Assembly: GCA_022701275.1 (NCBI GenBank)
Contig: CP031740.1
Coordinates: 693,001-757,000, forward strand
From: Microcoleus vaginatus PCC 9802
Lineage (GTDB): Bacteria; Cyanobacteriota; Cyanobacteriia; Cyanobacteriales; Microcoleaceae
DNA length: 64,000 nucleotides
Direction: 5' to 3'
Shown in pieces: positions 55,884-64,000 of this stretch. The notes beneath the pieces are model-generated. The model saw nothing but the letters and a program-made list of their open reading frames with translations. It was not told the DNA's origin and ran no database searches. Within the stretch, counting starts at the first letter, position 1. Each line of letters starts with the position of its first letter. Made by a program: the position numbers and the translations under genes.

Positions 55884-56729
55884 CTAATGAGCCCGTTTTT
55901 GCTCGCCCCGGCCGCGCAAATATTCGGCTAAAAATGCCAATCCTCCCGAACCTACTATCAACAGCACACTGAGAGCATTAATATCAGGTTTCACCCCAGT
56001 CCGAATCCGGCTAAAAATTTCCATCGGCAGAGTTGTAGTCCCGCTACCTGCGGTAAAACTCGCAATCAAAAAATCGTCCATGCTGAGGACAAAAGACAGC
56101 AGACAACCCGAAACAATTCCGGGTATTAATTGAGGGAGCAAAACCTGAATAAAAGCCTCAACAGGCGTTGCACCCAAATCCAAGGCAGCCTCTTCTAAAT
56201 ACGGGTTTAAATCTGCCAATCTAGTAGAAACAGCTAGAGCGATGTAAGCCAGACAAAACACAATGTGAGCGGCGACAATAGTCCACAAACTCAGAGGAAT
56301 AGCCAGCGCCGCTAAAAATACCAGAGTAGCAACTGCGGTCGCAATATCTGGAATAATAATCGGCAAGTAGGAAACTCCCTGATATAAACTCTTGCCAGGA
56401 AAGCGGTAGCGCGCTAAACCAACGGCCATCAAAGTGCCGAGTACAGCCGAGATTGCAACTGCACAAACAGCCACTGTTAAACTGTTTCTCAGGGCAACTA
56501 AAATCCGCGTATCGCTAAATAATTTAACGTACCAATCTAAAGTAAATCCTTCCCAGCCGGCGCTAAAACGCGATTTGTTAAAGCTGTAAAATGTGAGTAC
56601 CAGGATGGGCAGGTACATATAAAAAAACATCAAAACGGCAAATATTACCTGCCAAGAAATCTTAAATTTAGGTTTTAAGTACATATCGGCTTGTATTTCC
56701 TCCTGTGGATTTTCTGCTGTCTTTTCCAT
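55884..56729 (-). CDS. potC: Spermidine/putrescine ABC transporter permease
   Basis: A 281-aa inner-membrane permease. Six hydrophobic segments are visible. The EAA loop that contacts the ATPase is EEAALDLGATPVEAFIQVLLPQLIPGI. PotC-type features include FTLDWYVKLF near the N-terminus and SFTAGSGTTTLPMEIFSRIR. It is the last gene of the minus-strand cluster potA-potD-potB-potC. Confidence 0.92.
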   Translation of the reverse strand: MEKTAENPQEEIQADMYLKPKFKISWQVIFAVLMFFYMYLPILVLTFYSFNKSRFSAGWEGFTLDWYVKLFSDTRILVALRNSLTVAVCAVAISAVLGTLMAVGLARYRFPGKSLYQGVSYLPIIIPDIATAVATLVFLAALAIPLSLWTIVAAHIVFCLAYIALAVSTRLADLNPYLEEAALDLGATPVEAFIQVLLPQLIPGIVSGCLLSFVLSMDDFLIASFTAGSGTTTLPMEIFSRIRTGVKPDINALSVLLIVGSGGLAFLAEYLRGRGEQKRAH

Positions 56730-56732
56730 TTC

Positions 56733-56820
56733 TCGGTAATCGGTAATTGGTAATGGGTAATTGGTAATTGGTTAGGATTGTTTTCTTTCTTCTTCCTTCT
56801 TCCTTCTTCCTTCTTCCTTC
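56733..56820. repeat. STRR heptamers between potB and potC
   Basis: TAATTGG/TAATGGG heptamers (56733-56774) are followed by TTCCTTC heptamers (56789-56820), the same two types as inside the nucleotidyltransferase gene. Confidence 0.75.
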
Positions 56821-56826
56821 AACATC

Positions 56827-57738
56827 CTAAATTGCATTACGATCGCCATATTTGAGCAAAAGGGCAATTCCGATACTCACTGCAAAGATTAATACCATAC
56901 TCAAAGCCGAACCCAGCCCCCAATTTTGAGTCGCCCCCAAAAACTGATTGTAAATCAAACGAGCCGCCGTCATGCTCGAAGCTCCACCGAGCAACTCCGG
57001 ATCGACAAAATCGCCCAAACTGCTAATAAATACTAGCAAAGAACCCGCAGCAATTCCTGGCATAGTCTGAGGTACTGTCACTTTCCAGAAAGTTTCCACT
57101 GGATTCGCACCCAAATCCTGAGATGCTTCTAGTAACCTGCGGTCTAACTTTTCCAAAGAAGCGTAAAGAATTGTCACGATATAAGGCAAATAACTGTAAG
57201 CCATGCCGATTAAAACTGCGGAACTTTGATTAAGCAATTCCAGAGGAGGAATGCCTACAAGTGCCAGCAGCGAGTTGAGAACCCCCGTAGGACGCAGAAT
57301 TGTAATCCAAGCATACGATCGCAACAGCGAAGAAGTCCACAGCGGCAACACAAAGCCTAACAAAGTTAAATTTCGCCACTTTTTCGAGACATTGAGGGCG
57401 ATCCAGTAAGCGACGGGAAATCCCAGTAGCAAACACAGAATAGTAGTCCCCGTTGCGAAAAAGAGCGATCGACCCATTACCTGCAAATTCAGCGGCTCAA
57501 ACACTCGCAGGTAGTTGCCGATTCCCGAAGGATTAACCAAATCTCCCGGTTTAATATTCGGCACCAAACTAAGCTGAAAAATCACCAGAGTTGGTATGAC
57601 TAATAATAAAAGCAGCAACAAGCCAGAAGGGCCGAGCAATGTCAGCGGGCCTGTCCACGCCGACCACGGGGAAACAGTTTCAGCCTTCAAGGGAGAATTG
57701 GGAGGAATAGGAGGGGGAGTTCTAGTTGAAACAGCCAT
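56827..57738 (-). CDS. potB: Spermidine/putrescine ABC transporter permease
   Basis: A 303-aa inner-membrane permease with six helices after a Pro-rich N-terminal tail. The EAA motif is EASQDLGANPVETFWKVTVPQTMPGI. LPLWTSSLLRSYAWITILRP and GDFVDPELLGGASSMTAARL are typical of PotB. It precedes potC with 97 bp of heptamer repeats between. Confidence 0.92.
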   Translation of the reverse strand: MAVSTRTPPPIPPNSPLKAETVSPWSAWTGPLTLLGPSGLLLLLLLVIPTLVIFQLSLVPNIKPGDLVNPSGIGNYLRVFEPLNLQVMGRSLFFATGTTILCLLLGFPVAYWIALNVSKKWRNLTLLGFVLPLWTSSLLRSYAWITILRPTGVLNSLLALVGIPPLELLNQSSAVLIGMAYSYLPYIVTILYASLEKLDRRLLEASQDLGANPVETFWKVTVPQTMPGIAAGSLLVFISSLGDFVDPELLGGASSMTAARLIYNQFLGATQNWGLGSALSMVLIFAVSIGIALLLKYGDRNAI

Positions 57739-57882
57739 AGATCAATTTTTTTGAGTTTTTAACCGCTGATTAACGCGCATATAATACGGATAGAGTGGGC
57801 GACCGGCTGTACGGGGGCGGGTTTATGTAAATATTGGGTGAAAATCAGAGATTGTGTGTAAAACCCGCCCTACTTTTGATGA

Positions 57883-59013
57883 TTAGCCGCTGGTTAATTG
57901 AGTCCAATAGCGATCGTACACTTCCATAAATTTGCCTACCGGAGCCACACCTTCGCACTTTTTCAAAACCGCTTCCGAAGGGAAAAGAATGTCGTTTTCG
58001 CGCACTTCCGGCGGCAACAAACTAAAAGCATCTTCCGAAGGAGTTGAAAAACTGAGCCGCTCTACTAAAGAAGCCGCGACATCGGGTTGCAGCATAAAGT
58101 TAATCCATTTATAAGCTGCTTCGGGATTGGGAGAACCTTTAGGAATTACTAAAGTGTCAGTCCACAGAGAAGAACCGCTTTTGGGGACGACATACTTCAA
58201 TTTATCGTTATCTGAAATTACTTCATTAGCATCAGAAGAATAACACATAGCTACCTTCAAATCCCCCGTCAGCATTTGCGGCCGCCAAGCATCAGTAGTA
58301 AAAGATGCGATCGCCGGTTTGAGTTCCACCAACTTTTCGTAAGCTTGTTTCACTTGCTCTTGGTTCGTAGAATTCAGAGAATAGCCCAGCATCCGCAACG
58401 CAGCGCCCATGACTTCTCGAACATCACTCGCCAGCGTCATTCGCTTTGCTAACTCCTGTTTGTGCTGCCACAAATACTCCCAATCTTCAGGCTCTTCTTT
58501 AAGTTGTTCGGTGTTGTAAATCAAGCCTGTGGTTCCCCAACTCAAAGGCACGCTGTAGCGGTTTCCTGGGTCATAAACAGGGTTTTGGAACTGTTTTCTG
58601 AGCCGATCGAGCCCGCCCAAAATCGAGTGGTCTAATGGGCTCAACAGCCCCAGTTCCGTCATTTGAACCACCATGTAATCAGATGGGTAAATGATGCTGT
58701 AGGCGCGGGCGCCACCGGCTTGAACTCTCGCCAGCATCTCTTCGTTGGAGCTAAACACGTCAGCCACTACGCGAATGCCGGTTTTTTCGGCAAAGCGATC
58801 GAGCAAAGCTTCATCGGTATAGCCTGCCCAAGTATAGATGAAAAGTTGGTCTGCCGAACCTTTGACGGGAGGAGCAGATTGTACGTCTGCAAGTCGCCAG
58901 CCGCAACTCGAAAGAGCTAACCCGGAAATTGTCGCCGCCGAATTTTTTAGGAACTGACGGCGTGTAGAATTAGCCGGAAAAATCCTGGAAATTGGTAAGT
59001 TAGTCGGAGGCAC
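57883..59013 (-). CDS. potD: Polyamine ABC transporter substrate-binding lipoprotein
   Basis: A 376-aa binding protein. The N-terminus carries a Tat-type signal (STRRQFLKNSAATISGLAL, Arg18-Arg19) that ends in a lipobox, with Cys37 in LSSCGW, so it is a Tat-exported lipoprotein. The mature part has the PotD features LFIYTWAGYTDEALLDRFAE, IIYPSDYMVVQMTELGLL, VPLSWGTTGLIYNT and PNPEAAYKWINFMLQPDVAA. It delivers spermidine or putrescine to PotB/PotC. Confidence 0.92.
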   Translation of the reverse strand: MPPTNLPISRIFPANSTRRQFLKNSAATISGLALSSCGWRLADVQSAPPVKGSADQLFIYTWAGYTDEALLDRFAEKTGIRVVADVFSSNEEMLARVQAGGARAYSIIYPSDYMVVQMTELGLLSPLDHSILGGLDRLRKQFQNPVYDPGNRYSVPLSWGTTGLIYNTEQLKEEPEDWEYLWQHKQELAKRMTLASDVREVMGAALRMLGYSLNSTNQEQVKQAYEKLVELKPAIASFTTDAWRPQMLTGDLKVAMCYSSDANEVISDNDKLKYVVPKSGSSLWTDTLVIPKGSPNPEAAYKWINFMLQPDVAASLVERLSFSTPSEDAFSLLPPEVRENDILFPSEAVLKKCEGVAPVGKFMEVYDRYWTQLTSG

Positions 59014-59018
59014 AGTTC

Positions 59019-59290
59019 GATTTTAGATTTTAGATTTTAGATTTTAGATTGGGGAATGGGGGATTGGGAAATTCGATTTTAGATTTTAGATTTTAGATTT
59101 TAGATTGGGGAATTAGGGATTGGGAAATTCGATTAAATCCGTTAAATCCCCTACACTGTTCGTTGCCGAACTTTCCTGCAACATCCATCCGTTAAATCGG
59201 TTAAATCCCGTACACTGTTCGTTGCCGAACTTCCCGACCTCCGTGACATCCGTTAAATCTCGATCGCGTGTTCGTTACCGAACTTCCTTC
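59019..59290. repeat. Repeats between potA and potD
   Basis: ATTTTAG heptamers and GGGGAAT units fill 59019-59130. Then three direct copies of a 53-59-bp unit follow (59138-59290), each with a CGTTAAATC block and the small palindrome GTTCG-TTGC-CGAAC (at 59158, 59217 and 59270; the third has TTAC in the loop). Confidence 0.75.
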
Positions 59291-59294
59291 GTAA

Positions 59295-60425
59295 TTATGC
59301 TCGATCGGTCAAAGCGAGACAATCAGTAGTTCCCCAGTAAGCGTAAATCGGCGTGTGCGGATCTGGGAAAGAGCCGCCGGTATTTGGCTGGCGTACAGTA
59401 ATTTTATCGCCCGACGCCAACTCAACCACGTAATGAACGTGCGTGCCCATGTACATAGTATTTTTGAGCCGCCCTTCAAAACAGTTGACCGACACTTCCG
59501 GCTGGTAGAGATTCAAATATACTTTTTCCGGCCGAACGCTGACGACAACAGAGTCGCCTGTGACACCACTCCACATATCCGACTGCTGAACGACTATTTT
59601 CAGATTGGCTGATGTCCGAACTGTGATAGTTGATCGGTCGATCGACTCCACCGTACCAGAAAACAAATTCGTATCCCCAATAAAATCCGCCACAAAAGCC
59701 GTCTGCGGGCACTCATAAATTTCTTCAGGAGAGCCAATTTGCTCAATCCTGCCCTCGTGCATCACCGCAATCCGGTCAGACAGACTCATCGCCTCTTCTT
59801 GGTCGTGAGTCACCATCACAAAAGTCAAACCCAATTCTTGATGCAAATTCGACAGTTCCAACTGCATCTGCTTCCGCAACTTCAAATCCAGAGCACCCAG
59901 AGGTTCGTCCAGCAGCAAAACCGCCGGTCGATTTACCAGAGCTCTCGCCAAAGCCACCCGCTGCTGCTGGCCACCGGACATTTGACCGGGAAACCTGTTG
60001 GCGAAAGATTCCATTTTCACCAATTGCAAAACTTCCCGTACCCGTTCTTCAATTTCTGCTTTCCCCAGCTTTTTTATCCGCAATCCAAAAGCGATATTGT
60101 CCCAGACATTCATGTGTCCGAACAAAGCATAGCTTTGAAACACAGTATTTACCGGACGGCGGTAAGCTGGAGTGTTGGTCATCGACTGGCCGCGAATCAT
60201 CAATTCGCCCGCCGAGGGAGTCTCGAACCCAGCGATTAACCGCAGGGTCGTAGTCTTGCCGCAGCCGCTAGGCCCGAGAATGCTAAAAAATTCTCCTTGG
60301 CGGATGTTGAGGTCTACTCCGCGGACTGCGGTTTCGCCGTTAAATACCTTAAAGACCTTGCGGAGTTCAACGTCTAGCGCTGTATCCGTTGCTGTCGTAC
60401 CTTGGTTGAGTGCTGTCTGAAACAT
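59295..60425 (-). CDS. potA: Spermidine/putrescine ABC transporter ATP-binding protein
   Basis: A 376-aa ABC ATPase. The start at 60425 ([10 protein letters not shown]) is preferred over an upstream in-frame ATG. Walker A GPSGCGKT is at residues 51-58; the signature [15 protein letters not shown], Walker [12 protein letters not shown] and the switch His ([10 protein letters not shown]) follow. The C-terminal TOBE-like domain ends with the polyamine-transport type ([26 protein letters not shown]). It is the first gene of the pot cluster, separated from potD by repeats. Confidence 0.93.
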   Translation of the reverse strand: MFQTALNQGTTATDTALDVELRKVFKVFNGETAVRGVDLNIRQGEFFSILGPSGCGKTTTLRLIAGFETPSAGELMIRGQSMTNTPAYRRPVNTVFQSYALFGHMNVWDNIAFGLRIKKLGKAEIEERVREVLQLVKMESFANRFPGQMSGGQQQRVALARALVNRPAVLLLDEPLGALDLKLRKQMQLELSNLHQELGLTFVMVTHDQEEAMSLSDRIAVMHEGRIEQIGSPEEIYECPQTAFVADFIGDTNLFSGTVESIDRSTITVRTSANLKIVVQQSDMWSGVTGDSVVVSVRPEKVYLNLYQPEVSVNCFEGRLKNTMYMGTHVHYVVELASGDKITVRQPNTGGSFPDPHTPIYAYWGTTDCLALTDRA

Positions 60426-60611
60426 ATTCGCCCTTTCCTGGGGGTAATGCACGCTACTTAAATACAGTTTAAGTTTAGACTTTTCTGTATTTTAGGTGAG
60501 GAATGTTGGATGTAACAGGTTTTGGGATTTGTTCTTTAAATTCTATCCCAGAGTGCTACTGGGTAATACCGAATCTCCTATGTCCCGCACCCAATTCGAT
60601 CGACCCGCCAT

Positions 60612-61250
60612 CTATTTATTCTCAGGACTTGGCGTGGGAGATGGTTTTTGCGGTTTGTCTGTTTTGGGCGCTTCTGCTTTTTTCCACTCTGACAAAGGTC
60701 GCTGGACGGCATTTTTAAAGTCAAAAGGCACTAGCAGCACGGGCAAATTTTGGGCTGAATTTTGAGGGGGCGCTTCCGGCGGATTGGCTTGAGCGTACAA
60801 GAAGCGGCCGCTAAAGTCTGTTTTGCCTAAAACTAGGCGGTGAGTTTCCTGGTTGTCCAGCTTTACTGTGACTGTAGCTTGGGGTTGGTCGAGACCGAAT
60901 TCTGGCAGTTGAGCAGCAGTAATATTAATCGTGCGATCGCTCTTTCCTGTTGCGAGCCTGTCTAGCAAAAAATCCACAGATGCCTGACTTGCGTGTGCTT
61001 GCACTGGCAATTTCATTTCCCAGCTAGACTTGCCTCCTTTTGTAGCATAAACTCGCTCAAAGGTCAATATTTTTTCGGGAGTTTTGACTGTAAAGAATTG
61101 TATGCGCTCGGAGTTAAAAGCAAAAATTTTCTGTTTTTCTTCCTTAGCGGCTTCCTCTTTCGGAGATACTTGCATCTCGAATAAAGCAACCAGCCCAGTC
61201 ATGCTCAACGCGACGGCTATCAATACTAATGTATTTTTCTGCAATTTCAT
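60612..61250 (-). CDS. DUF4340 membrane-anchored protein
   Basis: A 212-aa protein. The ATG at 61250 (MKLQKNTLVLIAVALSMTGL) gives one N-terminal anchor helix; an ATG at 61298 would add residues encoded by a heptamer repeat (MPNAQCPMPNAQ) and is unlikely. The outer part is beta-rich: ERIQFFTVKTPEKILTFERV, FGLDQPQATVTVKLD and RLVLGKTDFSGRFLYAQ match DUF4340. The tail is Pro/Lys/Ser-rich. DUF4340 usually sits next to GldG-type genes, as here, and is thought to act with an ABC-type gliding or export complex. Confidence 0.85.
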   Translation of the reverse strand: MKLQKNTLVLIAVALSMTGLVALFEMQVSPKEEAAKEEKQKIFAFNSERIQFFTVKTPEKILTFERVYATKGGKSSWEMKLPVQAHASQASVDFLLDRLATGKSDRTINITAAQLPEFGLDQPQATVTVKLDNQETHRLVLGKTDFSGRFLYAQANPPEAPPQNSAQNLPVLLVPFDFKNAVQRPLSEWKKAEAPKTDKPQKPSPTPSPENK

Positions 61251-61257
61251 AATAACT

Positions 61258-61420
61258 GAGAATTGGGCATTGGGCATTGGGCATTGGGCATTGGGCATTG
61301 TTGACTGTTGACTGTTGATTAATGTTATTGGTTATTTGTTATTAGCCACAGCAAAGGATTAACAAATGACAACTGACAATTGCCCACTGACAACTGACAA
61401 CAGTCAACAGTCAACAGTCA
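61258..61420. repeat. STRR heptamers between the DUF4340 and GldG genes
   Basis: TGGGCAT repeats (61265-61300) are followed by TTGACTG / CAGTCAA heptamers (61300-61320 and 61380-61420), the latter in inverted orientation to each other, giving a possible long stem. Confidence 0.75.
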
Positions 61421-61426
61421 ACTAAC

Positions 61427-63571
61427 TTATCTTCTCTTCCACCAGATAGCGCCGCCAATTCCCAGTCCGAGTAAAGGCCAAATTAGCCAAGCTAACACCA
61501 GCAATCCTACTTGGATGGTCGTCATGTTAATACGGCGGTTGGTAGCTTTTTTCGGACTGATAGAAAAGCTTTGCTGGTCTGGTTTACTCAACCAACTGAC
61601 TGAATTGAGAAACACGTCGCTATTGAGTTGTTGGTCAAACCAACCGTTAGTCACAAATTGAGATGTGCCAATTACTACCATTCGCGATGTTTTTCTAGGA
61701 GTTGAAGGCGCAGAAGGAGTTGCGGTTGGACTGGGAGATGCTGTGGGAGATGCTGTGGGAGATGTTTCGGGTGTCGGTGTGGGAGATTCTGTGGGAGATT
61801 CTGTCGGTGTTGGCGAACTTTCTGGATATGCTGTCGGAGATGCTGCCGGTGTTGGCGAAGTCGTCGGTAATGCTGGAGGCGTAGCTTCTTGCGAGACAAT
61901 CACCGAATAGCTGATTGGGGAAGCTGTTGGTGAAGTTGTCGGCGATGGTGAAGTTGTCGGCGACGGTGAAGTTGTCGGCGATGGTGAAGTTGTTGGCGAC
62001 GGTGAAGTTGTTGGCGATGCTGAAGTTGTTGGCGATGGCGAAGTTGTTGGCGACGGTGAAGTTGTTGGCGATGGTGAAATTGTTGGCGATGGCGAAGTTG
62101 TCGGCGATGGCGAAGTTGTCGGCGATGGCGAAGTTGTCGGCGATGGTGAAGTTGTTGGCGATGGCGAAGTTGTCGGCGATGGTGAATCTGTCGGAGATGG
62201 CGAAGTTGTCGGCGATGGCGAAGTTGTCGGCAATGCTTGGGGTGAAGGCGAGGGCGAAGTTGGTGTTGGTGAAGGTGAGGGCTTTAAGGGAGTGCTGTCA
62301 GTCGCCGCTCGAACTAAAGCTACACCTAATAATAGCGGGCCTTGTCGATCGGCCTTTTGATCAAACTCCAATTTCTTAGTCGTCAAATCGCTTTCGGCCC
62401 AACTTTCCTGACTCGTCCAAATCAGCGGTTTTTCCTCTATCCCTTCTACTGGCGAGGTTTCCACAGCACGCGCAAACGGATAAAATGAAATACCGTTGCC
62501 AAAACTTTGAGTAATCGGATGTTCGCCGTAGCGCCTGACTGTGGGAACCGTGGGGCCGAGGCCAAATCTTTGACCAGTGCCCGAAGCATCGATGGCCAAA
62601 CGGGTGTCTAGTTTTACGCCCCATTCTTGCAGCAATTTGTCTAATCCGGTATCGATTGCCGGGTCTACCATTACCAATAAACTGCCGCCGCGATCGAGAT
62701 AAGCTTTTAGTGCTTTAATTTCTGTATCGGAAAACGGTTTTTCCAACCCGGGAATGATTAAAGCATCTGCATCTTCTGGCACTTCTTTGCGTTCGGTCAA
62801 ATTCAGCGTTTGGGCGTTGTAGTATTTATCTTTCAGAGCTTTTTCAGCTTGCTGAATTCCGCCTTGACCTTCCTTTAGCGGGCGGGCTCCTTTGCCTTGC
62901 AAAAAGTAAACTGTAGCAACGCGAGTGCTCAGGATTTCTTCTAAGCCATTGGTAAGTTTTATCTCTGAAAGCCCTTGATTCGGGTCGCTACCAAAAGCAG
63001 TGCCGCCTTTTTGCAGTACCTGTTTTTTGTCACCGGATTGCAGGTAAACTTCTCCGATGCTAGTAATACTAAATTCCCGCGCTTTTCCCGGTTGGGTCTG
63101 CGGGTCAACAAACTCGAATTGGAATTTTTCGCCTCCCTCGCGTTTGTAGCTTTGCAGCAATTCTTTAATTTGGGGGTTTTGGATGGGGTCAAATACCCAA
63201 ACTTTGACTGTTTGTTGCAGGTTTCGCAGTATTTGTTGAGTCTGCGGGGCGAGGCTAAATTGTTGGCTTTCGGTTAAGTCGATGCGGACGGGATAGCGAA
63301 CGGCTATGAAGTTAATTACTCCGAGAATCACAAAGACGGCGAGGGTAGCAATCAGGGCGTTGGTGCTGGCTTGAGTGGAACGCTGCCCCCAAAAGCTTTG
63401 TTCGTAACTCAAATATAGCAGCCAAAGTGCTATCGTCACTGCTCCGGCAATAACTAAACCGACTGTCAGGGGGTCCCATACTCCAGATACAAGTGCTGCT
63501 GTTACCCCCGCTGCGATGAGGAGGGGGCCCAGCAAAAAAACGTATTTCCAATTTTTTTTGCTAATTTTCAT
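61427..63571 (-). CDS. GldG-family membrane protein with Ser/Pro/Thr-rich linker
   Basis: A 714-aa protein of the GldG / ABC-associated type. Helices near the N-terminus ([57 protein letters not shown]) are followed by the DUF4350/GldG ectodomain ([66 protein letters not shown]). A long region (nt about 61700-62290) encodes repeated TTSPSPT units, a flexible low-complexity linker, before the last strands and a final helix. The linker is a tandem expansion unusual for GldG. Its partner DUF4340 lies downstream. ATPase and permease genes of such clusters are not visible. Confidence 0.85.
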   Translation of the reverse strand: MKISKKNWKYVFLLGPLLIAAGVTAALVSGVWDPLTVGLVIAGAVTIALWLLYLSYEQSFWGQRSTQASTNALIATLAVFVILGVINFIAVRYPVRIDLTESQQFSLAPQTQQILRNLQQTVKVWVFDPIQNPQIKELLQSYKREGGEKFQFEFVDPQTQPGKAREFSITSIGEVYLQSGDKKQVLQKGGTAFGSDPNQGLSEIKLTNGLEEILSTRVATVYFLQGKGARPLKEGQGGIQQAEKALKDKYYNAQTLNLTERKEVPEDADALIIPGLEKPFSDTEIKALKAYLDRGGSLLVMVDPAIDTGLDKLLQEWGVKLDTRLAIDASGTGQRFGLGPTVPTVRRYGEHPITQSFGNGISFYPFARAVETSPVEGIEEKPLIWTSQESWAESDLTTKKLEFDQKADRQGPLLLGVALVRAATDSTPLKPSPSPTPTSPSPSPQALPTTSPSPTTSPSPTDSPSPTTSPSPTTSPSPTTSPSPTTSPSPTTSPSPTISPSPTTSPSPTTSPSPTTSASPTTSPSPTTSPSPTTSPSPTTSPSPTTSPTASPISYSVIVSQEATPPALPTTSPTPAASPTAYPESSPTPTESPTESPTPTPETSPTASPTASPSPTATPSAPSTPRKTSRMVVIGTSQFVTNGWFDQQLNSDVFLNSVSWLSKPDQQSFSISPKKATNRRINMTTIQVGLLVLAWLIWPLLGLGIGGAIWWKRR
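61915..62240 (+). repeat. Tandem repeats encoding the TTSPSP linker of the GldG gene
   Basis: Units of GGCGATGGTGAAGTTGTC and variants recur about every 18 bp; on the coding strand each gives the hexapeptide TTSPSP. Third positions are also repetitive, indicating slippage. Confidence 0.85.
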
Positions 63572-63615
63572 AAGGTAAATATTGAGTGGGAAAATTCTGC
63601 TTCGAGGATGTTATT

Positions 63616-64000
63616 CTATATCGCATTAGCCTGCAACCATGCTGTTAAATCTGACTGATGGTTGAAATCCAGCACGGCATCTCCTAGTTCTTCTAATTGC
63701 TCTACGCCTAATTGACGGATGCAGTTTTCCGTTTCCGGTTGTATTGTGCCTAAACGCCGCACTAGCTGACGCAATATTAACGAGAGTTGAGCAGTTTTTG
63801 TAACCTGTTCTCTTGCTACATCTATGGCAATCTGCTGGTCTTGAATCCACAGTTCTTGCTTCTGCAATTCATGTAATTCTTCCTGAGTGAAGTTTTCCTC
63901 GTTGGCCATTATAAAAGCTTTCTGAATTTCTGGAACTGCACTGAGTGTTTCTGGTACTGTCTCCAGAGTGCTGGTATTTTCGAGAAAATAAATCCATTGC
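63616..64000 (-). CDS. Rpn-family (PD-(D/E)XK, DUF4351) protein, 5' end cut by window edge
   Basis: Only the C-terminal part is inside the window. The frame stays open to the right edge: QWIYFLENTSTLETVPETLS, VPEIQKAFIMANEENFTQEE, then a coiled helix and LRQLVRRLGTIQPETENCIR, QLGVEQLEELGDAVLDF and HQSDLTAWLQANAI. The last part matches DUF4351, found at the end of recombination-promoting nuclease/putative transposase (Rpn) proteins, and KWIYFL-type text is typical of the stretch just before it. An internal ATG at 63909 is not the true start. The catalytic core would lie beyond the window. Confidence 0.78.
   Translation of the reverse strand, partial: QWIYFLENTSTLETVPETLSAVPEIQKAFIMANEENFTQEELHELQKQELWIQDQQIAIDVAREQVTKTAQLSLILRQLVRRLGTIQPETENCIRQLGVEQLEELGDAVLDFNHQSDLTAWLQANAI

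Noticed and set aside
61915..62379. A 154-codon plus-strand frame rich in Lys, Leu and Ala
   Set aside because: It is the complement of the TTSPSP-encoding repeats of the GldG gene; the periodicity explains the lack of stops.

Overview
The window is chromosomal DNA of a filamentous, oxygenic cyanobacterium, most likely an Oscillatoriales member of the Microcoleus/Oscillatoria type. The evidence is a psbZ gene (photosystem II), a bciB-type chlorophyll vinyl reductase, two acyl-lipid desaturases, many GCGATCGC (HIP1) octamers, heptamer tandem repeats (STRR type) and several families of dispersed intergenic repeats. The species is inferred from these general features, not from a database match. 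No rRNA, tRNA, CRISPR array or complete insertion sequence was recognised.

Layout. 0-9 kb: the C-terminal part of an MscS-type channel gene cut by the window edge, a decayed gene tail, then a two-gene signalling operon (an 11-PAS hybrid histidine kinase and a receiver-first histidine kinase). 9-14 kb: surface polysaccharide genes (a WcaF/HpsU-like acetyltransferase and two family 2 glycosyltransferases), a CDF metal transporter and an orphan PD-(D/E)XK-like protein. 14-22 kb: cobU, an ABC1/UbiB-type kinase, a VWA protein, a TerB-like protein, an RRM protein with a clear terminator, and decayed gene pieces including the end of a CHAT-domain protein. 22.8-28.8 kb: a TPR/M48-like membrane protein that appears to have lost catalytic residues, and a P-loop NTPase with seven nearly identical TPR-like units, flanked by inverted copies of one repeat.

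29-45 kb is mostly housekeeping: prfC, a DHH-CBS-nucleotidyltransferase fusion (A- or CCA-adding), psbZ-ribH, rimO, a DEAD-box RNA helicase with a long structured leader, bciB and an M28 peptidase. 45-52 kb is accessory: a 17-repeat LRR lipoprotein, a PhoD-like phosphatase with four N-terminal repeats, an ABC-ATPase remnant, small enzymes, a Vat-like acetyltransferase and a DUF2834 gene with two in-frame stops. 52-64 kb: a methionine gamma-lyase-like PLP enzyme, tandem desC paralogs, a complete polyamine ABC transporter in the order potA-potD-potB-potC, a DUF4340/GldG pair, and an Rpn-family gene cut by the right edge.

The clearest unusual theme is genome plasticity from small repeats. A roughly 100-bp foldback element with TA-flanked TAGCNATCCTAAA ends occurs twice; one copy supplies the last codons and stop of the acetyltransferase. 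A heptamer repeat has expanded in frame inside the tRNA nucleotidyltransferase. Four genes carry repeat units conserved at DNA level (375, 144 and 66 bp, plus a Ser-Pro-Thr linker). I found no convincing wholly new biological system. The best candidates for follow-up are the repeat-flanked NTPase-TPR gene, the apparently inactive M48 protein and the orphan PD-(D/E)XK family with a decayed second copy.
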